From Streptomyces sp. NBC_00162 (lineage in GTDB: Bacteria > Actinomycetota > Actinomycetes > Streptomycetales > Streptomycetaceae), in assembly GCF_024611995.1 (NCBI RefSeq), contig NZ_CP102509.1:8184001-8248000 (forward strand): DNA of 64,000 bases, in the 5' to 3' direction. Below, piece by piece: positions 45,350-56,075 of the stretch. The notes beneath the pieces are model-generated. The model made no database searches and was not told where the DNA came from. It was given only the letters and a program-made list of their open reading frames with translations. Every line of letters begins with the position of its first letter. Position 1 is the first letter of the stretch. A program made the translations under genes and the position numbers.

Positions 45350-46846
45350 GTGGCACAGATCATCGCCGAGGTCTCACGGACGTTCAACGAGTTTCTGCTC
45401 TTGCCGAACCGGACTCGGACCGACTGCTCGGCTGCGACGGTCGACTTGCGCACGCCCCTGGTGCGGCACATCGCGGGCGAGGCGTCGGCGATCGAGCTGC
45501 AGTCCCCGTTCACGTCCGCGATCATGCAGGCCGTCAGCACACCCGATCTCGCGATCGCGCTCGCGCGAAACGGCGGTTTCAGCTTCCTGCACCACAATCA
45601 GCCGATCCAGGACCAGGCTGCAGCGGTCCGCCATGTGAAGAACTTCAAGGCCGGGTTCGTCACCAGCGATACCAACGTCCGCCCCGACGACAGCCTGAGC
45701 CTCCTGGTCGATGTCATGCGCCGCACCGGTCACAGCACCGCCGCGGTCACCCACGACGGGACCGCCACCGGCCGGCTGCTCGGTCTGGTGACCTCCCGGG
45801 ACTTCCATCCCCAGCGACATGATCTGGACGGACCGGTCAGTGGCCGGATGACCACTATCGCCGACCTGGCCCATGCCGGGCCCGACATCACGCTTTCCGA
45901 AGCCAACGCGCGGCTGTGGGACGAACGGCTGGACTGCCTCCCGGTGCTGGATACCGAGGGGCACCTGCAGCATCTGGTGTTCCGTTCCGACTACGCGGAC
46001 AACAAGCGCTTCCCGAACCAGCTCGTGGACGTTGCCAAGCGTCTGCGTGTGGGCGCAGGTATCAACACCCACGACTATCAGGAGCGCGTCCCGGCCCTGC
46101 TGGAGGCAGGCGCGGACGCGCTGTGCTTCGACTCGTCCGACGGCTTCAGCGACTGGCAGGCGCAGGCTCTGTCCTGGGTGAAGAAGCACTATCCGGAGAT
46201 CCCGGTCGGCGGTGGCAACGTGGTCGACGGCGAGGCGTTCACCTTCCTCGCCGAGGCGGGAGCGGACTTCGTCAAAGTCGGGGTGGGCGGCGGCTCCATC
46301 TGCATCACCCGGGACCAGAAGGGCATCGGGCGCGGGCAGGCCAGCGCTGTGCTGGACGTCGCGGCGGCCCGGGACGCCTTCCGGGAACGCACCGGCGAGT
46401 ACGTGCCGATCTGCTCCGACGGCGGGCTGGTACACGACTACCACGTGGCCCTGGCGCTGGCGATGGGGGCCGACTTCGTCATGATGGGGCGTTACTTCGC
46501 ACGCTTCGATCAGGCGGCCGGCGCGAAGCTGCCCACCCGTGACGGCTTTGTGAAGGAGTACTGGGGTGAGGGCTCGAACCGGGCACGCAACTGGCAGCGC
46601 TACGGCCAGGGAGGCCAGGGGCTGATCTTCGAGGAAGGCGTGGACGGCTACGTCCCCTACGCGGGCGACCTCAATGAAGGGCTCGCCCTGACCATCGCCA
46701 AGCTCAAGACCACGATGGTCTCCTGTGGTTCCACCACCCTGCCGGAGTTCCGGTCCACGGCCCGGCTGACCCTCGTTTCAGACCAGAGCTTCCAGGAGAG
46801 CCACGCCAACGTCAGCCTGAGGGACACCCCGGCGACGCTCTCCTGA
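45350..46846 (+). CDS. guaB: IMP dehydrogenase, Tritrichomonas-like type
   Basis: 498 residues, GTG 45350 with AGGAGG ideally placed. Oxidises IMP to XMP with NAD+, the first committed step of GMP synthesis. The two CBS domains lie at about residues 100-225 (RRTGHSTAAVTHDGTATGRL, LDCLPVLDTEGHLQHLVF). The catalytic loop is VGGGSICITRDQKGIGRGQ with nucleophile Cys 318, followed by CSDGGLVHDYHVALALAMGA, MMGRYFARFDQA and the flap YWGEGSNRARNWQRYGQGGQ. This GGGSICITR form and the flap match the Tritrichomonas foetus enzyme rather than the usual bacterial GPGSICTTR type. Streptomycetes normally carry other guaB genes elsewhere, so this is probably an extra copy. No purine genes adjoin it. Confidence 0.9.
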   Translation: MAQIIAEVSRTFNEFLLLPNRTRTDCSAATVDLRTPLVRHIAGEASAIELQSPFTSAIMQAVSTPDLAIALARNGGFSFLHHNQPIQDQAAAVRHVKNFKAGFVTSDTNVRPDDSLSLLVDVMRRTGHSTAAVTHDGTATGRLLGLVTSRDFHPQRHDLDGPVSGRMTTIADLAHAGPDITLSEANARLWDERLDCLPVLDTEGHLQHLVFRSDYADNKRFPNQLVDVAKRLRVGAGINTHDYQERVPALLEAGADALCFDSSDGFSDWQAQALSWVKKHYPEIPVGGGNVVDGEAFTFLAEAGADFVKVGVGGGSICITRDQKGIGRGQASAVLDVAAARDAFRERTGEYVPICSDGGLVHDYHVALALAMGADFVMMGRYFARFDQAAGAKLPTRDGFVKEYWGEGSNRARNWQRYGQGGQGLIFEEGVDGYVPYAGDLNEGLALTIAKLKTTMVSCGSTTLPEFRSTARLTLVSDQSFQESHANVSLRDTPATLS

Positions 46847-47328
46847 CACAGCGGCGGACAGCCGTGACCAGCAGTTCTTCCCGGGGGCTGGGCCGGGCAG
46901 CAGCGCTGGGTGACTTGGCCGGGCCACCGCGCTGCACGACCCCGAGGTCGGGTTCATGACTGCGTGTGACCCCACCCTGATCCACCACCCGATTGGTCTT
47001 GGAAGACAGACCCCAGGGGGTTCTCGCCCTCGGTCCGCCAGACGCCCAGCCTCTGGCGGACCAGGGCCCAGCCCTCCTCTCCCGGCGGAACTCCCAGTCG
47101 TACGGCCCGCCCATGGCGTAGGGGGAGGCGGCCGTCCCGGGCGCGGGATCGGTGGCAACTCGTCGTCTACCAGGCCGAACCCGCCACCCCAGCGCCCAGC
47201 CCTCGCCCTCCTCGGCACCCTCCACGCCACCGCGCAATGGCGTTGAAGTCTTCACTTCGCCGGTCTCATCGACCACCAGCACCGCCCGGTCATCGTGCAG
47301 GTGCTGCATGCCGTCCGGAGCGGTTTCT
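46847..47328. other. Gap with possible IS701-type fragment
   Basis: Mostly noncoding. Around 47250-47310 the minus strand reads HLHDDRAVLVVDETGEVK, like the VVDETG catalytic segment of IS701-family transposases (normally followed by KGTHTVG), but similarity stops there. The remainder contains only Arg/Pro-rich antisense-type frames. Confidence 0.25.
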
Positions 47329-49133
47329 TCAAGCGCAGTTCGGCACCGCTTCGTCCACGAACGGAGTGCCCTTCACCGGCCCGGAGGTCTGACCATTGTT
47401 GTAGAAGGGGTCGGCCGAGGCGTAGTAGAGGTCGCTCCACGGGGGCGAACCGATGCGGTACCACCAGCTGTTGCCGTTCGCGACGGGGAAACCGCGCACC
47501 TTGCAGGTGATGAGGACCGAAGCCCCCGGGTCGATCCGTGGACCCTCCCGCCCACCCGCGTTGCGGTAGTCCGTCCAGGTGTGGGTGAGGCCGGCGACCG
47601 TTTCGGTCCGGCCTGCGGGAGCGGGCGGTGGAGGGTTCGGAGAGACGGGCGGTGGGGTCGGGCCGTCGCCGGTGTGGGACGGTCCCGGGGGCGGCGCGCT
47701 GGTCGTGGCGGGCGCGGTGGGCCTGGGCGGATCGGCCGGGCGGCGGGCCAACAGGGAGAAACCCGCGCCCAGTCCGCCCGCGTCCGACACGACCACCTGG
47801 TCCACGAACAGATCGGCGAACTGCCACTCGATGCCGTAGATGGTCCACCACCTTCCCACCACGGAGGCCTTCTTCAGGCCGTCCAGACGTGCCGAGAGCT
47901 GGTCCACCGTCGCGCGGTCCAGTTTTCCTGCGGCGACCTCGCGCAGGTAGGAGTCCTTGAGGCAGTCGCCGGCCGAGACGATGGTGTCGCGTAGCGACGC
48001 CGCCGACAGGTCGGGCGAGTAACTGGCCAACATCACGGTGCAGTTGCCCACCTCAGGCAGCTTCTTCCCCACCAGGAAGTCGGCTCCCTGCGTGGCGAAG
48101 TCCACGAAGAGGCTGCCCGCGGTCGGACCGATCCTGAAGCGGGACACCTGCGCGGCCGGAGTCCGAGGGATGCCGACCGAGGCCCGCCCGAGCGGCGGAA
48201 GGTACAACCGCCCCGGTCCCGCCAGGGCGTCGCCGAGCGCGTTCGCCCCGATCTCCTGGGCGCTCCCGCCCCCTCGTGCCACCGCCACTTCACCGGCGCC
48301 CCGAACTCCAGCACCATGCCGTACGGCCTGTTGTTGACCAGCTGTACGTCCAGGACATCGTCCTCCGCCTGGGCGCAGCCGCGTACGGCGACCGCTGCGT
48401 CCGCCGTGACCCCGTTGAGCGCGGCCACCCAGTCGGGCGCGCCCCCGGAACAGGCAGGTTGCCCGGCGCGGCGCTTCAGGGCCTGGCCCACGTTCTGGTT
48501 CACCCGGGCCCCGATGTCGACCCAGTTCCAGGAGAAGGGGTTCCACCAGGAGAAGTGCGGGATCTGGGCGATGATCATGCGTCGGGCGGCGTCGTACGTG
48601 GAGGCGTACGGCATCCACGCGCCGCTCTTCTCCTCGAAGGTGGACACCCCGTACGACCGCGACGTCTCCGTGCCCGCGTCAGCGGGTGGTGCGGGCACCG
48701 GGAACTCCAGGGTGAGCAGCCCATGGATGGCGTCGGCCGGCTCGGCGGTCAGTTCCACCGGCGCCGAGGTGGGCGTCAGTTCGTTCCAGGCGCCATCCGG
48801 CCGGTGACGGTACGTGGCCCGGATCGTCGCGCCGTCCGTCATGGCCCCGGGCGGGACGATCAGGTGCGCGCCCCCGCCCAGGTCGACGGTGGTGGTCGTG
48901 GCGGCCACGACCTTGACGGGTACCGGATCGCCGGGCGCGGCCGGGATCCGGGGGCCGGAATCGCGGCTGTCGGAGCCCGAGTCGCAGCCGATCAGGGCGC
49001 TGCCGCCGAGCAGGGCGACCGCGACGAGGAGGGCGCAGGTGGGGCGTCGAGCACGTCGGGGGTACGGGGAGCGTGAGCGGAGCCGGAGGCGCGGTGAGGA
49101 GGCTGGACGAGAAGGGCGTAAACGGATGCGCAT
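47329..49133 (-). CDS. Secreted lipoprotein with C-terminal beta domain (frameshifted at 48269-48273)
   Basis: From ATG 49133, a basic N-region of ~35 residues leads to LLVAVALLGGSALIGCDSGS, a lipobox (LIGC). The N-terminal extracytoplasmic domain has TVDLGGGAHLIVPPGAMTDG (a ZU5-like strand pattern) and HFSWWNPFSWNWVDIGARVN. At WHEG the frame breaks in a five-G run (minus sense, 48269-48273); one more G restores GGSAQEIGANALGDALAGPG and ASYSPDLSAASLRDTIVSAG. A Pro/Thr linker follows, then a C-terminal domain with CKVRGFPVANGNSWWYRIGS and LYYASADPFYNNGQ, resembling SH3-type cell-wall binding repeats. Restored length ~601 residues. Function unknown. Confidence 0.72.
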
Positions 49134-49399
49134 GACGGGTACCCCTGTGGCGCGGACCGGCTGGAGGGTGGCCTGAAGCCACTAGGCAATCGTCAATGAG
49201 CCCTGTCGGCAAGCGATTTGACGGATGCTTTCCTCGTTGGTGTCGCTCTGCGGGGGGCGGGTTGAGCGCCTTCCTTCCTGTTCGGAGCAGGCGCCTGCGC
49301 GGGATGACTGCTCTTGCTGCGAAAGCTCCGGCGGAAGTGTGCAACTCCCTCATCACGCAGACTGGTGCGCCGCCCGGGCAGGTGGCCCGGAGCGTCACC

Positions 49400-50317
49400 T
49401 CAGGCCCGCAGGATCATGTTGACCTCGGCGGCCGTCGTGGGCCCGAAGGCATCGGGGCAGGCCACGCCCAGGCGCTCGGCCACGTCCCGTGCGTGCAGGT
49501 CCACGGCGCTCTCGGCCAGCGTGGCCAGCGTTTCGACTGCCTCGCGTGCCCGCCGCCCGGCTATCGGGATCAGCACCGCGGCCAGCGGCGCCGCGGGCCA
49601 CCAGCCGGTGCCCGCTGCGATCGCCGCGTACCCCCAGGCCCAGGCGGCCAGCCGGGCCGCCGCCGCGTAGTTGTCCCGTACCGTCTGGATGTCACCACGC
49701 AGCTCACCGCTCGCCAGCGTCCACACGTGCGGCCAGACTTCGGCGAGGTCCAGGCCGTAGCGGCGGCGCACGCGGTCCGCCGCGTCCGCCATCCGCTGGG
49801 CCGGCCAGGTCGGCTGTGCAGGCCTTGTACCGGCGATCCGGTCCCGCCGGGCCTGTCGCCGCTCGACGGCGGGGAAGCGCCGTACCGTGGTTCCGCTCAG
49901 CAGCCGGTCCCGGGCCAGCACCAGGCCGGCCTCGGCCACGGCACGCGTGAGGGCGGCGTCGGCACGGTCCCACCGCCAGGCCCGCCACCGGGTCAGGGCC
50001 GCGACGTACCACCAGGGGCGCTCAGGAAGCCAGCAACGCTCCACGAACCGGCCTGCCGAGGCCGCGAGCAGCCCGGCGACGGCCGCACCGAGCAGGACCA
50101 GCGCCCCGATCACGATCAGACCCGCGAGCTCCTGGTTCGCCTTGTCCGTGGTGACGGTCCGCACGTACGCCCGCAGGTGCGCGAGGTCGAGGGAGTGGCC
50201 GAAGCGCTGGTGGTGCGCCAGGATCAGACAGGCGACGAACAGCAGCCCCGGTCCCAGCAGGACCGCCGCCCAGCGTTCGGCCGCTCTCTTCGACAGCTCC
50301 TGAAGCAGCGTGGTCAT
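49400..50317 (-). CDS. Two-helix membrane protein coupled to the Cys-rich helical protein
   Basis: 305 residues from ATG 50317, which overlaps the stop of the preceding gene as ATGA, implying coupling. It has MTTLLQELSKRAAERWAAVL then LGPGLLFVACLILAHHQ (first helix) and LAGLIVIGALVLLGAAVAGL (second helix). A basic, Trp-rich cytoplasmic part follows (RFVERCWLPERPWWYVAALT, RWRAWRWDRADAALTRAVAE), then a hairpin of two more hydrophobic stretches (LAAWAWGYAAIAAGTGWWPA, APLAAVLIPIAG). I do not recognise the family. Being divergent from a TPR-CHAT protease gene by ~40 bp suggests a membrane target or anchor for that system. Confidence 0.65.
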   Translation of the reverse strand: MTTLLQELSKRAAERWAAVLLGPGLLFVACLILAHHQRFGHSLDLAHLRAYVRTVTTDKANQELAGLIVIGALVLLGAAVAGLLAASAGRFVERCWLPERPWWYVAALTRWRAWRWDRADAALTRAVAEAGLVLARDRLLSGTTVRRFPAVERRQARRDRIAGTRPAQPTWPAQRMADAADRVRRRYGLDLAEVWPHVWTLASGELRGDIQTVRDNYAAAARLAAWAWGYAAIAAGTGWWPAAPLAAVLIPIAGRRAREAVETLATLAESAVDLHARDVAERLGVACPDAFGPTTAAEVNMILRA

Positions 50318-50745
50318 GGTCGGCCGGGCCCGGACCCGTCGAGTGGTACGGCCTCCAACGGCTGGTCCGCCAGAGCACACCGGCCTTGGTCGGCTTCGCC
50401 GCGCGTACACCGGGACAGCGGGCAGACATGCGCCGACGGCGTCCTTCGGGCGCCCTGTACACCGGGCAGCGCGCTGAAGGCACGGTCGGGGCGGGTCAAT
50501 CCATGCACGCCCTGCGCTGCGAGCGCCTGCTCGATCGCATCGAGCACCTGTCGCATCCGCGTAGGCGCGTAGTCGGCGGACGTAGCCAGGGCGACGGCCT
50601 CGTCGAGCAGGTTCTCGGCGCCCTCCTCTTCCAGCAGGGCCACCAGCTGTCCGCCGCGGCCGTGTTCGCGGCACAGTCGTTCCACTCGCTCGGCGAGCTC
50701 GACCAAGGCCTCTTGGGTGAGTGCGGGACTCGCGGGATTCGCCAC
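50314..50745 (-). CDS. Small helical protein with Cys motif (effector-associated-domain-like)
   Basis: 143 residues from GTG 50745. Residues ~5-80 are an all-helical domain (LVELAERVERLCREHGRGGQ, LVALLEEEGAENLLDEAVAL, RMRQVLDAIEQALAAQGV), reminiscent of the small helical effector-associated domains near CHAT/trypsin-type effectors. The C-terminus has HVCPLSRCTRGEADQGRCAL, a C-x4-C-x8-C pattern common at the end of streptomycete conflict-associated adaptor proteins. The stop overlaps the next start (ATGA). Only 42 bp separate it from the divergent CHAT gene, so the messages may be nearly leaderless. Domain assignment is inference. Confidence 0.6.
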   Translation of the reverse strand: MANPASPALTQEALVELAERVERLCREHGRGGQLVALLEEEGAENLLDEAVALATSADYAPTRMRQVLDAIEQALAAQGVHGLTRPDRAFSALPGVQGARRTPSAHVCPLSRCTRGEADQGRCALADQPLEAVPLDGSGPGRP

Positions 50746-50787
50746 AACTTCAGTCTAACGGCGGTAATTTGAGTTGTTGTTCGCTTT

Positions 50788-53700
50788 GTGGATCGGGGGC
50801 GGGGCGTGCGCGCACAGTTGCTGGAGAGCCTCGGGGCGAGGATCAGGGCCGTGGAGCGCGGGGCCGACGGCGGGAACGTGCTGTCCCGCGAAGCGCTGAG
50901 CGAGGCGGTTGGTCTGCTGTCCCACCGCAGCCCGCGGGGCCTCGACCTGGAGGCCCTCGTGACGGCCGGGCTGCTGTTCTTCCACCGCGCGATGCGGCAG
51001 CGGCCCGAGCGGCGCCTGGTGGAGATGGCCGCCGCCGCGCAGCTGCTCGGCCCGGTCTACGCCCATGCCCCCCACCTGGTCCCCGGCCGCATCCGGACGT
51101 TCTACGCCGGCGGCAACGACCCGTGGGCGCACTTCTCGGCGGACACCGGCTTCACCACGGACCCGTACGTGTGGTGGGAGCTGCACCAGGATCCCACCGC
51201 CCGCTACCTCGACTCGGACGACCAGGCCGACCTCTCGCTGGCCATGGCGCTGTTGCGGCTGGCCCGCCTGTCCGCTGCGCCGTCCCATCCGCATCTGCCG
51301 CAGGTGCTGACCAGCCTGGCGAGCCTGCTGAGCCTGTACCGGGCCGCCACCGGCGACCTCGCGGTGTGTCGCGAGGCCGTCGAGGTGGGGCAGGCCGTGC
51401 TGCGCGAGCCGCCGCCCGGCGACCCCGCGCGCGTGCTCACCCTCACCAACACCGGCCTGGCCGCCGTGGAGCTGGCCCGGCGGCTGGAGGACCGCTCGGC
51501 CGCCGATCTGGCGGTCCGGTTCCTCCGGGAGGCGCTTGCCCTGAGCGACGACGAGAACGGCGGCGACAGCGTCAACCTCGGAGGCGCACTGGCGACCCTC
51601 GCCGGACTCGTGGACAACGACGAGCCCTTGTTCGAGGCGATGAAACTGTTCCACGCGGCGGCCGAGCGAGCCGGGAAGATCGCGGTGAACAACCTCAATT
51701 CGGCACTGGGGATGCTGCTGCGCCGGCCCGATCCGCCGTACGAGCGGCTGGCCGCGTTCTGCGCGGCGGCACTGGACCACCCCGGCCCCGACCGGTCCGC
51801 CGACGTACCGCTGCTGCGCGTGCTGAGCGTCGTCCGGCAGCAGCACGGCGAGGAGCGTGCCGACCTGGCCGCAATGCGCGAGTCCGTCGCCCTGTGCCGC
51901 CGCGTGCTGGTCGTCTCCGACGACCCGGAGGCCCGGGGAGGCCGCCAACAACGCCTCCAGTGCCCTGCGGCTGATCGCCCAGCGCACCCAGGACGTCCCC
52001 GCGGCCCGTGAGGCGATCGCGCTGGCCCGCGCCGCACTCGGTCATGTGGCGCACGCCGAGCGGCTGGATGAGACCCTCGCCCGCGCCAACCTGGCCACGG
52101 CCCACAACGTGCTCTTCGAACTCACCGGTGACCTGGAGGCCCAGCGGGAGGCGGTGTACGCGAGCAGGCACGCGGTCGAGGCCTTCGCCCCGGAGGAGCA
52201 CGCCGAGCACGCCAAACTCATCGCCGCCCAGGCCATGATCCTGCATCGCTACGCCAGCCGGACGGGTGATACCGGGCTGCTGCGCGAGGCACTGAACGCC
52301 CAGCGCCGCGTTGCCGCGCTACCGGACGCCCAGGCTCGCCGGGTGAAAATGCTGTGCGGTCTGATCTCCATGCTCACTGATGCGTGGGTGCTGATTCCCA
52401 AAGAGCCGCTCAGCACCCTCGAGGAGGCCGTGCGCGCGGGCGAGAGCGCTCTGGCCCTGGTTGCCCCCGGGGACTACGTGGAGTCCTTCGTGCTCAACGA
52501 ACTCGCCCGCGCCCAGCGGCTGCTGGGCCAGGCCGAGGCCGACCCCGGCCGGCTGCGCACGGCTGTCTCGCTCGCCGACCGGGCGCTGGCCCTTGGCGGT
52601 CACGCAGTGCTTGCAGCCCTCGTCGCCGCAGAGATCGAACGCGCCCATGCACTCGGCCACCTGGCCGCACTCGAGACCGACCCGACGGCGGCCAAGGAGC
52701 TGCGGGCGGCGTCCGCCGCCGGATTCACCCGCGCCCGGGACACCCCAGGCGGCCGGGCCGACGTGCGGATGCTCGCGGCTCTGCGCCAGGTGGAGGCCAC
52801 CGACGTCACCGCGCCCGACGCCCTGGACCAACTGACCAAGACCGTCGACCTGCTGCGCCGGACCGTCACCTCGGGGCCCTTGTGGAACGACCGGGAACAC
52901 GCTCTGCGCAGTTTCTCCCGGCTCACCGAACGCATCATCGTCACCGGGCTGGCCGCCGACGCCCCGGAACGCCTGGTCGCCCTGCTCGAACGCACCCGGG
53001 GACTACTGTCCGAGGACGCCATGGACATCCGGCGCGATCTGCACGTCCTGGATCCTGGGCAGGCGAGGGAAATCCGCCTGGTTGACGCGCGGTTACGGGT
53101 CCTTGACGCACGGGACCGGGCCGCGGCCGCCGACGACTTCGAACACCGCCGCGAACTCGACCGTGAACTGGCCGCCGAACGCGCCCGGCTGACCGAACAC
53201 TGGTCCAGGCTGCGCGGTGGGGCAGCACCGGACGGCAACCCCGATTTCGCCGCGCTCGCCGCCGACGGCCCAGTGGTTCTCGTCGCCTCCATTGCCTCCG
53301 GCGGCTACGCGTTCCTCCTCACTGGAGACCCCGCCCGGCCCGTGCAAGTTCTCGAGCTCCCCGGCCTCGACCATGAGTCGGCCAGCGAGCGGGTTCTCAC
53401 CTTTCTCACCGCACGCCACTTCGCCACGGCAGACACCTACCCTCTGCGCGTGCGCCAAAAGGCGCAGGCCGAGGTGCGCGACACTCTTGCCTGGCTCTGG
53501 ACAGTCGCCGCCGGGCCTGTCCTTGATGCCCTCGGCCTGACCGCACCCCCGCAGAGCGGCCCCTGGCCCCGTCTGTGGTGGTGTCCGGTCGGGTTCCTCA
53601 GCTATCTGCCCTGGCACGCTGCGGGACCCCCGTCCGGCGAGGGGGTGCTGGACCGTGCGGTCTCGTCCTACACCGCGAGCCTGCGCGCCCTGGCCTACGT

Positions 53701-54331
53701 ACGCCGCATGCCAGGCCCCCCGGCGCACCCCAGCACTCTGATCGTCGCCCAACCCGAGGCGCCCGGTGCCTCCCCGCTGCGCGGTATCACGGAGGAAGTG
53801 ACCGCCCTGCGAGCCCTGTTGCCCGGTGCCACGCTCATCGCCGGGGCCGACGCCACCAAGGAGGCCGTCCTCACCGCGCTCGGCGACCACGACGTGGTGC
53901 ACCTGGCCTGCCATGCCATGACCGACGTCCACGCCCCGGGCACCAGCCGCCTGCTGCTCGCGGACCACGAGAGCGCACCCCTGACCGTCGCCGAACTCGC
54001 CGCCCTGCACCTGCCCGGACGCCAGCTCGCCATGTTGTCCGCCTGCAGCACCTCCGAGATCAGCCCCGATCTGAGCAACGAGGCCCTGCACCTGACCGGC
54101 GCCTTCCAGCTCGCCGGTTTCCGCCATGTCACCGGCGCGCTGTGGCCCGTCAGCGACGCCACCGCGGGCGAGGTCTCCCGCACCTTCTACGCCCACCTCA
54201 CCGGCTCCGGCGCCCATTCACCGTGCACCGACGAGGCCGCGTTCGCGCTTCATGCGGCGGTACGACAACTGCGTGCCGGGTACCGCGCCACGCCCACCAT
54301 CTGGGCGTCGTACATCCATACGGGGGCCTGA
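50788..54331 (+). CDS. TPR-CHAT protein (caspase-like protease), frameshifted at 51935-51938
   Basis: About 1,180 residues. The first ~800 are helical TPR-like repeats (PHLPQVLTSLASLLSLYRAA, VLTLTNTGLAAVELARRLED, REALNAQRRVAALPDAQARR). The C-terminal CHAT domain has WWCPVGFLSYLPWHAAGPPS, LRALAYVRRMPGPPAHPSTL, GDHDVVHLACHAMTDVHAP with the catalytic His (codon ~53912), LPGRQLAMLSACSTSEI with the catalytic Cys (codon ~54044), and FRHVTGALWPVSDATAGE. The frame breaks at SDDPEA; one more G in the four-G run 51935-51938 restores EAANNASSALRLIAQRT. Start GTG 50788 or GTG 50806 (better G-rich upstream). CHAT proteases of this build are known or predicted effectors of immunity and cell death. The TPR companion begins 2 bp after its stop. 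Confidence 0.85.
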
Positions 54332-54333
54332 CC

Positions 54334-55853
54334 GATGACGAACCCGAACCCGAACCCGACAGTCGGCCCCCTCGAGAGCTTTCGCCGAGCACCCCGCCCG
54401 GGGAACTGCCCGCCAGACTGGCCGCGCTGAGCGGTGACGCCCTCGTCCTACTGGCCGTGGCGTCCTGGCTCGACTGCGACCCGATCCCCGTCGACCTGCT
54501 CTCCGTCCCCGCCGGCTCACCAGGCCCTGCCGCGCTGTCCGCCCTCGGCGCCGCCGGGCTGGTGACCTCCCGGCCGGACGGCGGCTTCACACTTCCCGAG
54601 GCCACTCGACGGGAGATGCACGCCCTCCTCGGCACAGAGGGCCGGGACCTGGCCCTCCGCATCCTCCAGGCACACCTGGGCGAACCCGGCTCCCCGGGGA
54701 GACCGCGCGCTGCCTGCACCTGCTGCCCCACCTCACCCGGTGGACCGCCTTGACCCGGCCCGAGGACGACACTCCGGAGGGGGCCACCTTCCTCAGCCGG
54801 GCCGTCGTGCTGCTGCTGGAGAACCGGATGGGGTCGGCTGCCGTCCCCCTGGCCGAGCGGGTCGCCCGAACCGCCGAGACGCATATGGGGCCGGACGCGC
54901 CCAAAACGCTGTCGGTGCAGGCCAACCTGGCCTCGGTGTACGACCAGGTCGGCGAACACCGGCGAGGTGCACGGCTGCTGGAGAAGGTCATCGCGTCCCG
55001 TACCGCGCAGCTCGGCCCCGAACACCCCGACGTGTGGGACGCCTACAACAACCTCGGCGGCATCTACCTGACCCTCGGCGAGTACGAGAAGTCCGCGCGC
55101 ATCGTGGAGGGCCTCATCGCCCACCGCACCAAAGAGCTCGGGCCCGCCGACCGGCGCACCCTGATGGCCCGAAACAACCTTGCCGTCATCACCCGGCGAG
55201 CCGGGCGCCGCGACGACGCCGTCACCCTGTGGGAGGCGGTACTGCCCGAGTTCGAGGCCGCCCTCGGCGAGGACGACACGGACACCATCGCCGTGCGCGC
55301 CGCCCTCTTCCAGGCGCGCAAGGACCGCGGCGGCACAGGCCGGACCGCTGACCTCACCGAGGTGGAGGAGCGGATCGCCCGGTTCGCCGGATCGTCCGGC
55401 GAGCCCACCCAGGAGGCCGTCGCCGCGCTCGTCGAACGCGCCACGGCCCTACGCGACCAGGGCCGCTACGACGAGGCTGTCACCGGCTACCGGGAGGCCA
55501 TCGAGCGGGGTTGCGCCGCTCTGGGTCCGGGACATCCGGTCATGGTCTCCGCACGCTACCGGATGGCGCACGCGCTGCAGGCGCGAGGAGATGCCGAGAC
55601 GGCCCTGGCAGAGGCCGAGGAAGCCCTTGCGTTCGCGGACCGAAGCCTGGGACGTCTCCACTACGAAACCCTGATGGCGGCCGCCAGCGTGCTTTCGCTG
55701 CTCCTGCGGCTGGAGCGCCTGCAGGAGTACCAGGACCTCCTGGAGATGCGCCTGGCAGACGTCATCGAGCGGCTGGGCTTCGGACACCCGCTGGTGCGGG
55801 CACTGGCTGCGCGCCGGGCGTCATTGGCGCTCAACCGCCCGGTCCGGCCGTGA
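54334..55853 (+). CDS. Tetratricopeptide-repeat companion of the CHAT protein (one or two frameshifts)
   Basis: ATG 54334 lies 2 bp after the CHAT stop, with GGGGG at ribosome-binding distance. The N-terminal ~130 residues hold a winged-helix-like segment (SGDALVLLAVASWLDCDPIP, LGAAGLVTSRPDGGFTLPEA), as in the NB-ARC/TPR regulators. After GEPGSPG the frame breaks at the four-G run 54696-54699; one more G links to ETARCLHLLPHLTRWTALTR. A probable earlier break at the T run 54380-54382 joins the NPNPNPTVGPLES start to SPSTPPGELPARLAAL. Then come classic TPR units (TLSVQANLASVYDQVGEHRR, VWDAYNNLGGIYLTLGEYEK, LMARNNLAVITRRAGR). Restored length ~506 residues. Likely the partner of the CHAT protease. 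Confidence 0.75.
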
Positions 55854-56075
55854 CCGCGGCCGGGTCAGGGGCAGGGCCCGGCGGTGAACGAGCGGGCCAC
55901 CCAACATGGACGCCCGGCTCCCGGAGTCACAGCGGAAGCCGGCAGACTCCGGAGCCTGACGTCGCGGGGCCTTCTGGCCGCATTCGCGAGCCGATCGTCT
56001 CCGCGCCTGGTCGATCGTCTGCGCCTTGTCCAGCTGCCTTGGCGTAGGGGCCCACGGGGCGGACCTATGGTGGAC

